NCBI GenBank assembly: GCA_001557505.1
Contig: LSAX01000002.1
Coordinates: forward strand, 310,001-374,000
Direction: 5' to 3'
Length of the DNA: 64,000 nt
Origin: Reticulascus tulasneorum
Lineage: Eukaryota; Ascomycota; Sordariomycetes; Glomerellales; Reticulascaceae
Part shown: piece after piece, positions 46,408-57,977 of the stretch
How the letters are laid out: every line of letters starts with the position of its first letter
How positions within the stretch are numbered: position 1 is the first letter of the stretch
The notes under the pieces: generated by a model
Database searches by the model: none
Seen by the model: only the letters and a program-made list of their open reading frames with translations
Told to the model about the DNA's origin: nothing
Translations under genes and position numbers: made by a program

Positions 46408-48622
46408 TCAGTTTGGAATACCCAGCTCCTTGTAGAACGACTCCGTGCTCGGCTTGCGGCCCAAGAACTGCTCCAGAGTCAACATCTCATCCTGGCTGCC
46501 CCCCTTCTCCAGCACCGTGTGTCGGTATCTGCGGCCTTCCTTGCCGTCCATTGGATTCTTTCGGAAGACGGAGTAGAACATGTCAGTAGAGTAGACTTCA
46601 GAGGACAAATAACCGTAGTAGCCCGCGTCATAGCCACCAATGAGATGTCCGAAGCATGCCTGGCCGTGGCCCCAGTCACTGATTGCGTGTTAGTACCAAG
46701 TCATTAGAAATACTGGCAGAGAAGTCTAGACATACCTCTTTTCCCCTTGGGCTTCGGGGCCCTTTATCCCCGCAACTGATACCCGCAGTTCATTATACAA
46801 GATGGATGGCACCATCTGCTCAACTTCCTCATGGCTCTTGGGGGTATGCACCGTCATATCGAAGAGACCGAAATGCAATTGCCGCAGGTTGAAAAGCGCA
46901 GCATTAACATGCTTTGTAGCAATAAGTTTCTCGATCAAGTCATCAGGAATCGTCTCGCCGGATTCCCAATGGGTCGATAAGGCTTTTATCACGCTCGGTG
47001 TCCAGCACCAGTTCTCCAGCATCTGCGACGGCGCTTCGACAAAGTCTCGAACAGTGCTGGTACCATGGAAACGGCTGTACTTGGTGCGCCCGGCGAGGTC
47101 ATGAATGCCGTGTCCGAGCTCGTGGAAGAGAGTGACGACTTCGTCGTGCTTGAGCAGGGAAGGCTTCTTGGGCGTTGGTTTGCTGAAGTTACAGACGAGG
47201 GCGGTAGCAGGATACCTCCGCGAGCCGTTGGCTTGCAGGTAACCCGGCTGCAGGTTGAAGTTGGCTGCGTGGCCATACTTGCCTGGGCGTGGGTGAAGAT
47301 CGAGGTACAGGTACCCGGCAAACCCGTCTCCTTCAGAAGCATCATCCCACACACTGAAGATCACCACATCCTCATGCCAGGAAATGTCTTCAGCTTTGCC
47401 AGTGGGGCTTATCTTAGCGCGGTCTTCGGGCTTCAGCTCAACGAAGATGAACCCCAGCAGCTCCTCGAAGATCTTGAGCATTCCGGCGATAGTGGATGTG
47501 ATGGGGAAGTACTCGGCGATCTTTGTCTCATCGATGCTATATTCGGTTTCGACCATCAACCTGTCGTAGAACTTGTGATCCCAGAGGTAGTAGTTATCGT
47601 CGTATGACAAGCCGCGGGCCTCGACATCCGATTTCTTTAGTTCCTTCAGGTGATCCACTTCCTTGGCACCTCCAGCTACCAACTTGGACTTGAGGTCACC
47701 AAGGAAGTCCAGGACCGTTTTGGGGGTCTTGGCCATCTTGTCTTCGATTCGCAAGGTGGCGTGGTCAGGGTAGCCGAGTAGGCGGGCTCCTTCGTCTCGT
47801 AGAACAATAGCCTCCTTGAAGAGGGGTACATTGTCTGGGCACTACACAATGTAGAGGTTAGAGCTTATCGAAAGTCAGATCATGTTCCACACATACCTTG
47901 TTTTCATTTGCAATGAAGACCTGTCGTCTCGTCTCAGGGTCCTTTGCGTACTTCAGAGTGGGGAAGAGGTCTGGATACTTGAAAGAAAGCTTCAGCTTTC
48001 CTTCGTTCTCATCCTTTCCTTTCTCCAGGCCGTCAATCACATCCTGGGGAACACCATCCAGCTGTTCGGGGGTGAACCACAGGCCGCCGGTCTCCTCATT
48101 CAGGTTCTTTTGGAACTGGATCGAAAGCTGGCTGAGCCGCTTCTTGATCTCCTTGAAGCGATCCCGCTGGGGACCCACCGGCAATGCCAACCCGTTATTG
48201 ATATAGCTCTTGCGATCCTTCTCCACGAAGCGCAGACTCTCCGGGTCCAAGCCCGCGCCATCCTTGCGGGAGAAGACACCATCGACCAGCCTGAACACAT
48301 CCTCCCGCATGACGCACTCGATCGCGAAGTCGTCCATAAGCTTATCGGCCTCGGTGGAGGCATCCCGAAGGGCGGCATCACCTGAGACGTACTGGTAGAA
48401 GCCCAGGACCCTCGAGCTCAGGCCAGACTCGTTCTCGTCTATGGCCATTGGGATCATGGCAGTCTCGAACGTCGCATCTTCGGGTTTGATGTCGGCAACC
48501 AGCTGGTCGAGCGTGGCCCTCGTCTTGTCACATAGCTTCTTCGCATCGCCCACGATGGACTCCTTGGTAGCGGTGAACAAAGGCGGCGCCTGGGGCGGAG
48601 ATTTGTACTTGTCGGGAACCAT
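46408..48622 (-). CDS. PRD1: Thimet oligopeptidase / saccharolysin (M3 metallopeptidase)
   Basis: Zinc endopeptidase that degrades short peptides, including mitochondrial presequence fragments. Exons 47897-48622, 46736-47841 and 46408-46678 (introns 55 and 57 bp) encode 700 residues from the ATG of MVPDKYKSPPQAPPLF, which has a favourable purine context and matches the usual N-terminus. The catalytic motif HELGH is at 482-486, with the third zinc ligand Glu about 25 residues later (DFVEAPSQ). FNLQPGYLQANGSRRYP and the C-terminal DWGHGQACFGHLIGGYDAGYYGYL (rebuilt across intron 2) form the substrate pocket. The frame stays open for about 114 codons upstream without an ATG and encodes a hydrophobic plus basic stretch. 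It could be 5' UTR, or a targeting sequence reached from an upstream exon. Confidence 0.94.
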
Positions 48623-49840
48623 GGCGCTGGTCACCAATGGTCTGTATCCGCCAGATGTAGCAGTCGCGGGTAGGATGGGGACTTGGTTTGGAACGAAGCG
48701 TAATTGGGTGAAGAGGGACTGGATTCGAGGAACTGCTCGCGGGGCCGCCAGGATGACAGCTGTGAGGAGGAAGAGGAGAAAGGCGGGGAGGAGGAGGCTG
48801 CGAGACTTGGTATGCAGCGCCAGGGCGAATTGTCCAGCGGTGGTCTTGCAGTTTGTTGGAGTAGGTAAGGTTTCAACAACGATCACGCTGCTGCAGCAAG
48901 GATGTGCCGCTGATCGCGTGCAGATGGAAGGATTGCGGGCTTGTACTACGTACGTGGCTGTCGCTTAATATTGCATTCCCGCGCCGTCGATTGGCAATTC
49001 TGGTATAAGAGTTAAGATAAATAGAGAAGGAGTGATTAAAGGCAGAGGGGTTGAGATGGAGGAGTTGTCGGATACGGAAGCTGTAAGTGAAGTCTGCGAC
49101 GTGGAAGTAACTCTGGCCGCATATGCACATCCCACTGAGGGGTCCTCTGCCGCCCGGCTTCTTTGCCACACTTCCAGTGGGCCAGCGCCCGGGCCATGGG
49201 GCTATCTGCGGGGCCTAGGGTTGCTGTGGCAGTCAATCCTACGGCAGCCCCCCCGCTGGGCAAACCAGCTCTGAAGAATATGCCCACGATCCATGGCCAG
49301 TCAGTGGATGGATGGATGCATTGAAGCAGGATACCAGCATGGACGACTGGGCAACGAGCAGCATCAACTTTCACACCATGCGTATTCAGGTAAAAGTTTT
49401 CTGAGTTGCTGGGTCCTCCTTAGTGATGCGTACATCCATCTATTGCCAGTCCCGGGTTTGAACAAGCAAATGCATCTTCCCCGGTTAAACTCGGAGTGAA
49501 AGGGCATATTACCTGCCGCTACATTGATATGCACGGAGAGGAAGCCTGCTCCCATAATGACGATGAGCATAGGGAAGATCCCTCACTCGCTCTGCCTGCG
49601 CGCCAGAATGACCAGGGCTATTCCAACGGCGTTCCTCGAACGGCGAGCAGGTTGAACGCCTCGTGCCAGTCACAGATAGAGGGCCATAGTAGCTTGAGCA
49701 TTCTTTCATTCCAAGTCCTTATACACGAATAAGTCGAGCAAAACGCCGTCCCTGCCAGTCATGCAATGCTTTCCTAGCTATAGCCAACCGTCCCGTCCTG
49801 AAAATCTTGTACACCCCATCCTGCCCTGCTTCGCAACGGC
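48623..49840. other. Intergenic: PRD1 promoter and Cdc4 light-chain 3' flank
   Basis: 1218 bp. The part next to PRD1 (48623-48965) is an ATG-less open frame continuous with PRD1. The rest has no recognisable gene. Confidence 0.45.
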
Positions 49841-50430
49841 CTAGTTGGCGAGGATCGTTCTCACGAGATCTGCAAAGTCGGTCAAGTCAGCCTATGCATC
49901 GAGCTTCCCGATATCTATCCTACATACCTGTGTAGTTGACTTTGCCGGAGCTGGTATCAACCGCCTTGAGCAGCTCATCAACCTCCTCATCCGTCATCTT
50001 CTCGCCGAGGTTTGTCAGGATGTACTTCAGCTGACCAACGCCAATGAAGCCCGACATGTCCTTGTCGAACACCTGGAATCCGCGGCAGTATTCATCTGGC
50101 TCACCGGGATCGCGGAAGCCACCGGGTCGGTTAAGGATGCGCTGGAAAGTCTCGAAATCGACTGCAAACAACAAGCGGTCAGCGTCATACTCTCAGATGT
50201 TGATATCTCGGGCGCCGAAAGGCATCAGGCAAACAGAGAAAGTACTCACAATCCCCTGCGACGTTCTTCTCCAGATCCCTGATCTCAGAAAGAGTCGGGT
50301 TCTGTCCGCAAGCCCGCAGCAAATCACCCAAGCTGTCGAGGGTGACACGGCCGTTTCCGCGCTTGTCGAACAGGGCAAACGCCTCCTTGTAGTTGGTAGA
50401 AGCCTGAGCGTCGTACTGGTTAGAAGCCAT
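49841..50430 (-). CDS. cdc4: Myosin essential light chain, Cdc4/Mlc1-type EF-hand protein
   Basis: Calmodulin-related light chain that binds IQ motifs of myosins (and IQGAP) at the cytokinetic ring. Exons 50250-50430, 49928-50161 and 49841-49869 (introns 88 and 58 bp) encode 147 residues, the family size. EF-hand 1 reads KEAFALFDKRGNGRV and has a partly degenerate loop. The central linker SLGDLLRACGQNPTLSEI is typical. EF-hand 3 is FQVFDKDMSGFIGVGQL, and LGEKMTDEEVDELLKAVD leads into the fourth hand. The last 9 codons (LVRTILAN) sit in a tiny third exon. The loops lack several Ca ligands, as expected for a light chain rather than calmodulin. An ATG directly followed by GTAAGT at 50789-50797 hints at a 5' UTR intron. 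Confidence 0.92.
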
Positions 50431-51618
50431 CTTTTAAGTCTTTGAGGATGCAATCGACGCGCGCAAGGTGTGTGGATGTCTTGTGTGTGAAACTTTGACG
50501 ATGGGGTAGGCAGAGAGCGATGCGGAAGACAAGATGCGCTGTGTATGTGTGTGAAGGGAGCAGAGGAGAAAAGAAAAGCACGAATCTCGCGATGCACACG
50601 AAAACGGAAAGCTTCAAGGCGTTGTTTCCCCCCTGTTGGCAGGTGGACTGGCTGCGATTGGCAAGGTTCTCTCGCTCGCGCGCTGCCGAACAGCGCTAAA
50701 AACAGGAATTTTTAGTGGGCATAGGGGGGAGGGGGGTTTCGATTGTGTTGTTTACATCATGCTGTGGACGCGTAAACAAAAATCGCAGACTTACCATGAT
50801 ATCTTGATCCGTTTCAAGGCTGCTGTTGAAGCTTGAGGTTTGGTAGCAAAAGGGAGAGAAGTGAAGTCAAGATGATGTTTTCCTAGAGAAGTGTTTATAG
50901 CTTTTTGTTCATGGTACGAAACACTTGTGCTCAAGAATTCAGCCAGGCCGGTTCGTTCATTCATGCACTCGATGAAGGTCTTGCTCTGAGGTACCTGAAC
51001 ATCTCCGAACTGATTGGGTTTCCACCAGCACAGTGCTGGTTAGTGGGCCTGGCAGTCCTCGCAGGCGGACTCCAGGGAGTAATACAGTGCGTACTCACTC
51101 TATTAGTCGCATCAGGTGAGACAATCGATTGACCGTGCATGTCGAGGTACTTCCGCCGCTAAATCCATACACAAAACTCCTGAAACCTGACGGGGCAACG
51201 GGCTCTAGGACCCTCTCAATCTCACCCTAGCCGGCCAATCGAGTGGCAGAGAAGCCATCGCTTCCAGAACTCTGGTCTCAATGGTTCTGGAACCACATTT
51301 CTCTCACATGCACGCTGCTGAGGTACAATGTATATGTGCGGGTGGTAGTCCCTTATTTTAGTACGCAGGTACGTCCGTAGTGCGTTTTGAACAGCATTAC
51401 TTCGAGGCTGGACTTGTTGCTGAACAATACGCACAGGTAATTAAACAACGTAATAATCTTGTGAGCGGCGAAGTGCTTGATTGCGAGTGAAAGCAATATC
51501 TACATTGCTTACTTACTACCAATTAGCACAACTAAGATACTGTATTACTGCGTAATTAGTAACTATATCGTACACAAACTATTCATGTACTGTGCTGCTG
51601 GTTCTGTGTCTGAATATC
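50431..51618. other. Intergenic: Cdc4 promoter/5' UTR and methyltransferase 3' flank
   Basis: 1188 bp. A GTAAGT donor at 50789-50794 (minus) may start a 5' UTR intron of the light-chain gene. The stretch 51440-51590 is A/T-rich. No gene was seen. Confidence 0.4.
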
Positions 51619-52590
51619 TCATATTCTTTTCGCGAGTATGATTGCGGTTCCCCAGTAGGAATCAACCTCGATGTCTTTCCAGTCCTTCCCCTTCGCCTTC
51701 CACTTCGGGACAGCATCGAGGATCTTATCGAACAGCACATCGACGATGTCCCCCTCCCCACCGTCCTTCCGGCTCTTGAATTCGGGATGGGCGTCTCTCC
51801 AGCCTTGGTACGAACTGAATGTCCGCACGTAGCTTTCGAACTCTCCCAGCTTCAGCGTTTTCCGGAGCCATCCTGCCTCGTCATTGCCCACCTCCGACCT
51901 CGCCCGATCTGGATCGTACACAATACGCCGGATGTCCTTCCATTCCGTCTCGGGCGGGACGATAGCCTGTAGAGAATCGCGAAGGATGGTGCGGCCGGGT
52001 TGTTCCCAGTACTCAGCCATGCTCTTCATCCCCGGCACCACTTCATCCTCTCCGTAGCAATATTGGTCAAAGATGGCATTGACCTCGGGATATCCAACGA
52101 GAATATTGTCCTTATATCCCCAGAATGCCAATGACCCACCACTCCTCACGACCCGAGCCAGCTCGGGCCACACTTTCTTGTAGTCGAACCAATGCGCCGC
52201 CTGTCCAGCAACCGCCATGTCCACCGAGGCCTCTGGAAGAAATGACAGATCCTCCGCGCTTCCCTGCCGGAAAGTGATCTTCGAGTCTTTAGTGAGTTCT
52301 TGCGCTTGCTTGACCATGCCCGCACTGGGGTCAATGGCGAACACCCGTTCAAACCGTGGGCTCAGCTCTCTCGCAATCAGCCCATGACCGCACCCAAGGT
52401 CGAGCAGTGTGCTCGAGGTAATCGGCGAATGATGGTAGGTGAGAACCGTTTGGAAGAGCTTTGGGGGGTAGGACGGGCGGAAGGCCGCGTAACCGGCCGC
52501 GGAGAACGTCGATCTCCTATACATGCAAATCAGCATACCCTGCGCTTCAACATTTATCGTTTCTGCGGTGCCTTACGAAAAGATGGACAT
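51619..52590 (-). CDS. SAM-dependent methyltransferase, Crg1/Tmt1 type
   Basis: Class I methyltransferase similar to yeast Crg1 and Tmt1 (small-molecule methylation such as trans-aconitate or cantharidin). The 14-nt first exon (52577-52590, MSIFS) and the main exon (51619-52516) flank a 60-bp intron with GTAAGG donor and TATAG acceptor, giving 303 residues. The N-terminus STFSAAGYAAFRPSYPP is the usual entry of this family. Motif I is LLDLGCGHG (about 47-55), motif II FAIDPSAGM, and post-I GSAEDLSFLP, then GQAAHWFDYKKVWPELARVVRSGGSLAFWGY. There is no membrane helix or signal peptide, so it is probably cytosolic. The substrate is not predictable. It is head-to-head with the CoA-binding gene over about 440 bp. 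Confidence 0.9.
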
Positions 52591-53033
52591 CGCCTCGTGA
52601 GGTAGGAGTACCGGGGCAGCTCTATCTGCTGTACTTCCTCTGCTGGCTGGTTTTGGGTTCAAGCGGAGGTTTAGGTGTCAAACCTGGCACAGTGATATGG
52701 CATGGTGAGAATCACTCAAAGTCAATTGGTACAGCAATGATGGCATTCAGCAATTGTTCGGCCAGTTCAATCAATTGATCTACTGCAGAGAGCATCAATG
52801 GCCGATGATAACCAGTTCTACCCCACGTACATTCGACCTCGGCGATATCGGGTGACAGCCATCCCGTCCTCCTCATTCCGCCATCAGCGTTAGTAATACT
52901 GGGGATGTGGACAGCTTACAGGCTTACTTCGTGCAACATTCGTCGACTCGCTGCAACCTTGGATTAGTGCATCCATCCTCCGAGGATCTTGAGTTCATCA
53001 CAATTACATCAAATCACACCTAGTCTTTGTTTT
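52591..53033. promoter_or_regulatory. Divergent promoter region methyltransferase / CoA-binding protein
   Basis: 443 bp between the start codons. No coding frame or distinct motif was recognised. Confidence 0.45.
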
Positions 53034-53614
53034 ATGCTTCTGAAGATGGCTAGTGAGGCAGCAGCCCGCCGCTTTTTCTCCACTCCTCAGTTCGCTGTTG
53101 TCGGTGCCAGCTCAAACCCGGCCAAGTACGGCCACAAGAGTAAGCACACTTAACTGTCTATCAGTTCACCGCCATCTTGCACTGGACAGAATCGATGCAT
53201 TCCTATCTTTCCCAACTAGTATCACATCATGTACCTGTCAGAACAGTTTGCTCACCCGTCGCAGTATTCACCTGGTATCACCAACACTCTCTCGCAGTGA
53301 CGCCAGTCAATCCAACTGCCAGCACGGTCACAGCACTTGGCCAAGAGCACGAGACAGTGCCCAACCTCTCTGCGCTTCCTGAACCGAAAGAGACCGCGGT
53401 ATCCATCATCACACCGCCAGCAGCAACCCTTAAGGTACTAAAGGAAGCGAAGGAGCTCGGGATTCCAGCCGTCTGGCTCCAGCCTGGCACTTTTGACGAG
53501 GAGGTCCTGGAGTTCGCAACCAAAGAGGGTACTTTTGATGCAGTCGTTGCAGGCGGAGGCATGTGTGTGCTCGTCGACGGGGAGAATGCTCTAAGAGCTG
53601 CAGGCAGATTGTGA
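53034..53614 (+). CDS. CoA-binding domain protein (YccU-like Rossmann)
   Basis: Small CoA_binding_2 Rossmann protein with no established reaction. Exon 1 runs from 53034 or 53046 to 53139 and exon 2 is 53265-53614, around a 125-bp intron (GTAAGC to CGCAG). There are two in-frame ATGs 12 bp apart, giving 151 or 147 residues; the second (MASEAAARRFF) better matches the family start. The glycine-rich dinucleotide motif FAVVGASSNPAKYGHK is followed by IFTWYHQH and VTPVNPT, and ETAVSIITPPAATLKVLKEAKELGIPAVWLQPG is the highly conserved centre. The C-terminus CVLVDGENALRAAGRL ends cleanly. No extra domain or targeting signal is visible. Confidence 0.9.
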
Positions 53615-54885
53615 TCGTTGCCCCTGATGGTGAGGATTTCACTCACGATGCAGCAAATTCATTCCATTTATATAGCCCAATAAACAGCACAACCTCGTTG
53701 AACGCATCTTCAAAACACCTACGTGATGTAACCATTTCTCAAGGACAGTCTAGCTTCTATTGTGTCATCGGACTAGATTAACGTCCTATGCTCCCTTTCT
53801 AGCTCCTCGCTGGTGGGCTGCAGGAGTCTACCTATGATGCGCGGCCATACGAGATCAGATGACCAACGATAAGATCGATGGGGCATCTAAACTGTAAGGC
53901 TCGAAAGACATGCCGTTCAAGTTTCTTATTATGGTATAAGTCTCTTTAGTTGACCGGCACTTGCTGAATCCTCCACACCATGTTCCCTGGCATGATCTGA
54001 TCGCCATCCTTATTCCCGGTCTGCAAGTCCGAGGCTGGCACGCTTTTCTCGATTCCCGTTCGTCCTCAGCTTGGGGCACGATCTCGGATATGTCTCGCGC
54101 CATATCCGGCGTCTAATTCCTCAAAGTCTCGTTCGAGCATTGTTCCCATTTTGTTTCCTCAAGTACGTTTTCGATACAGCCTCACGTCAAACTATGTCAT
54201 GATTGTTTTATTACCAAGGTCTGAAGTCTCAACGAACGTCTTGCTCTTAAGACTGCTTGCGTCCTTGTTCCGCTGCACCGGCACTCCGCTCAGCCGTCTC
54301 CCCTCTTATATGTTAGGTGATGCAGTACCCATTCGTCGTTAAGTTTACACTACTGCACCACGGAACGCCTTGCTTGGGCACGAAACGGTTAGCAGTTTCC
54401 TCCATCTGTCAGGTGTTGCTACTAGCTGAGCTTCCCCGCATGCTCAGACTTGATTGAGATGCGGTGGAAGGGCTAATTTGTGGGGAAGCTTGCTGGATCA
54501 CCGAGTCCCGACTCCACTACCCCAGTGATGATCTCAGGGGCACTTACACGGCTGGACTAGCATCTGGCCGACCAAACCTCTTCGGTGAAAAGGATGGCAG
54601 ATACTCTATGGGCCCAGTGGTCTAGTCTAGCTTACATCGTCACCATCGTTTGAACGGGAACTTCATGCATCCGAGCGGTGCACACTAGCATCAACGTGAA
54701 CCATTTGAACCATAAAACCAGTACGGACGAGTGTCCACTGACAACTTACATATTGAGCCAGAGTCTGTCTTTCGTCATGATCCAAAAATCCGTTCTCTTC
54801 TCTTTTCTACCTCTATCAAGCTCAACAAGATTTCAAGGTGTTCCAAAAGATATTTCCAAGAAATCATCAAATAAGAGACACTGCA
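53615..54885. other. Intergenic: CoA-binding 3' flank and acetate-carrier promoter
   Basis: 1271 bp without a supported gene. The last 150 bp before the carrier are A/C-rich and probably 5' UTR. Confidence 0.45.
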
Positions 54886-55990
54886 ATGGGTCACAACGAG
54901 CATGACCATGCCCAGCTCCGCAACGGCACCAATGGACATGACCACAGTGACGAGGAGCTTGCTCCTACAATGACCCGAGAGGAAGCTTTGAAGAGGATCA
55001 GGTCAACTGGAACTGTTTCTATATCGCCAGAGCTTTTCGAAAAGCTATATCTGTCCCCCCAAAATGCTGTGAAGGGTGATCTTCGGAAGACATTCGGCAA
55101 CCCAACCCCCATGTGAGCTTCTCGGCCGCCTGGTTAGTGTTTTTCTAATAGATTAATAGCGCGATTGTTGGCTTCCTTATCTCCTTGACTCCTTTGGCGT
55201 GCGATTTGATGGGCTGGAGAGGCGCAGGTGGCAACGGCGCCGCAAGCATGTAAGTGTCCTGCCCGTCAATATATGGGCAACACTGACATTTCTGTCCTGC
55301 AGTGGAAGCTTCTTCTTCTTCGGCGGCATCCTTATGCTTGTTGGCGGTCTATTCGAGTGGGTCCTTGGCAACACCTTTCCTTCGGTCGTCTTCTGCACCT
55401 TCTCGGCGTTCTGGCTCGCGTTCGCTGCGACCCTTAATCCTTCGTTCGCGGCTTGGAGCTCATACGCGCCGCCGGACGCAGCCTCTGTCTCGGAAGGTCT
55501 CCAGACACAAGGCTTCAATGCCAGTTTCGGTCAGTGCCAATGTCTGCTATAATTAATCAGTGGTCCATGATACTGACTGAGGTGGTCAGGCTTTTTCACG
55601 CTCTCCATGGCCATCGTCTGCTTTGTCTTCCTCATCTGCTCCCTGCGCACTAATGTTTGCTTTTTTATCATCTTCCTTTCTCTCATTCTCACATTCAGCT
55701 TGATCACCGGTGCTTACTGGGCCTTGGCTGCGGATTACGCTGCCAATGCTGCCTTTGCAAACAAACTTATTGTGGTAAGTCCCCCTTTAATAAGGCTCTC
55801 CTATTTGATTCAGGTTATTAATTACAAGTTATATTAGGGAGCTGGTGCAGCTGCATTCGTGACTTGCGCGTCCGGGTGGTGGATCTTGCTAGCTATCATG
55901 TTGGCAGCAGTTGACTTCCCTTTGCAACTCCCGGTTGGAGATTTGAGCACATTTATTCGGGGGAAGAGCCAGAAGAATAGTCAGGTCTAA
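54886..55990 (+). CDS. GPR1/FUN34/YaaH acetate transporter
   Basis: Plasma-membrane acetate (ammonium-linked) carrier of the AceTr family, like yeast Ady2/Ato1 and Aspergillus AcpA. Five exons (54886-55112, 55160-55249, 55303-55529, 55590-55774, 55838-55990) with introns of 47-63 bp encode 293 residues. After a hydrophilic His/Asp-rich N-terminus, the family signature NPTPIAIVGFLI is assembled across intron 1; the usual form is NPAPLGL-x-x-F, so this is a variant. Six helices follow, including FFFGGILMLVGGLFEWVLGNTF, FGFFTLSMAIV and LITGAYWALAADY. The C-terminal helix FVTCASGWWILLAIMLAAVDFPLQLPVGDLS is characteristic. The in-frame upstream ATG (54838) was rejected because the GHNEHDHAQL start matches family practice. 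Carbon-source regulation is likely but not visible. Confidence 0.92.
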
Positions 55991-57977
55991 CGAGGCTTCT
56001 TGTCTTGGGCGCGCTTGTGTTTCTACCTGCAATCAGGATTCTCCCCGGCGCGTTGCTTTGCCATTCATGCCTTGAGGTCCATGCCGTTCCCTCTTGGAGA
56101 TGATTCGCTGACGTTGGAAACTTGAATGTGGCCACACTTGAGCGAAGAGTGTCCAGTAACTTGAAGTGCGGGCAATGGGCAATGTTGTTTTAGTTGACTA
56201 AACCAATGTAATATAATTTCGCTTGCATTCTATCAGACCATGATTTCGTTGATGAGCCGTATAACTTCACACCCAGGACATTTATGCCATCACCTCACCA
56301 TCATGGTTAGGAATGGGGCGAAGAGTTCAAGATGGAATGATAGATGTTAAAGAACCTCAGAAGTAACAGTGCTTCCCCTAAGGTCTCCTTGAATCTCGTA
56401 ACTATAGGTCAACGACTATGCACCGGATTCCACATCGCGTCCCCTCAACACAGGCTGGCCTGAATCTGACATGACATAAAATGGAACCTTTAAATAGATA
56501 TTGCGAGTGTAAGCGGATTTTTTGAGCCCGAATGTCAGGAAAAAACGGTACTGTTTATTAGGTGCAGGCTAGAAATCACATCATGCTCTTAGCCATTCTG
56601 TTTGGTGGGCCTCTAAGAACTCCGAGTCCATTCATAGCCTCGTGGACCCCCCCATAAGTATCGAACCCACACCCACAGCTTCGCGTCTCGACAACATGGC
56701 CCTACAGACATCACGGTCCCAGCACGCTGGTCGCAACACACCTGATCGCCCGTAGCGCATCTCGCCTCTCTGCCTCGACGGGAGCCCCAGGACTTTGCAT
56801 ACGGAACCCTCCTTTAGGCGGATTACCCGACGGGCATTCGGAGATTGCAAACAGATTTGACGTACGCCCTGATCGACTTTAACCTCTGGGCCACGGCAGG
56901 TCGAGGTTAAATTCCATCAGAGTCCAATAATAGCAACGGCATTCTCTTAAGACTTGCGTCAGTCGCCTTTTCGCCAATCATGGCTTGGCCAAACCGATCT
57001 GCGCAGGCAGGGACATGTTCCGTGCTCACTTAACCAGCGGGGTGGGACGGAGGAGCTAGAAAACAGCTTTTAATGAAAATGTCCTGACGGCATATTTTCG
57101 TTTCATCTATTGCAGATCAATGATTCGCTGTGCCTGACGAATCCTTCGCTGTTCCTGGCTGCGCAAATGGCGTTTGTCTTTGGGTGCGGTGTGGTTGTTT
57201 ATTGGCACAATGCGAGCAACAGCAAACCTGCAAGGGAGGATCATGACTTAAGTTATCTGAGTGATATTGCCCATAAGATGGCTAGGTCTTCGACCTTCCA
57301 TATTGCACCGCGCAGGCAGATTCTCATGGCTTATAATATAGGTACCCAACTCTATACTTGGTGCTGCTTGCCACAGCCGAAGTCACATCGGTCAATGTAT
57401 TACAGGCTATTTGGCTGCTGGTGTAAAAAGCTCCGACGCAGCTTAGTTTATGTATGTTAAGCCGCCGTCATCACATCTCGATATTGTAGTCTTCGTCCCA
57501 ACAATCACCGGGAACAAGTGGACTAATGCATCTCGTCTGAATCATGCACGGCACAGAGATTGCTCTGGACCTTCGGACCGCCCGAAGCTGTAAGGATCGA
57601 AATCGCAAAACCTCTAGCCCTGGGTTTGCAGACCATTACCGGCTTCTGACGACGCCAGAATTGAGAAGAGAGTGACGGTTGAATCGCAGCTTGCTTGATC
57701 GAGCTCGGAATAGAACTGCCCTAAGTGATATTAAGGCGAGCACCGTGAACCGTGGAACCGTTAATTGCGGCAGAAACAGCTAGATACCCATAGGGACCAT
57801 GGGGTTGGCAGGTAGAATAATACATGAACCCGGCCGATGGCGTTGATGTGGTCCCCTGGTTTGTTGGCTCTTTGCTCTTATATATTTGGATCTGTGCCCA
57901 CTTACCGTGCCTGCGGAGTGTCCCCGGTTTCCCTCTTCCACTGCTGACCTTTTGTCACTCATTTGATATCCACAAAG
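55991..57977. other. Gene-poor gap of 2 kb
   Basis: No gene could be supported. A 116-codon frame at 57110-57460 has a hydrophobic start but no ATG-supported or domain evidence. A tRNA-like T-arm appears on the minus strand near 56650 but fails as a tRNA. The right end holds the CBM1 gene promoter. Confidence 0.45.
57879..57885 (+). promoter_or_regulatory. TATA box upstream of the CBM1 gene
   Basis: TATATAT about 95 bp before the start codon, followed by a C/T-rich 5' UTR. It fits a strong inducible promoter of a secreted enzyme or adhesin. Confidence 0.45.

Noticed and set aside
46408..46707. Plus-strand frames over the PRD1 C-terminus
   Set aside because: They are antisense to conserved M3 peptidase sequence (GYYGYLSSEVYSTDMF) and have no features of their own.
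56620..56720. Minus-strand tRNA-like stretch with a GTGGGTTCGATACTTAT T-arm
   Set aside because: The T-stem pairs only through G-T wobbles, and the acceptor and anticodon arms cannot be formed convincingly. At best it is a decayed tRNA; a tRNAscan run with a pseudogene call would settle it.
57110..57460. 116-codon frame with a hydrophobic N-terminus
   Set aside because: It has no proper ATG and no recognised family, and it is not continued by any splice partner I could find.
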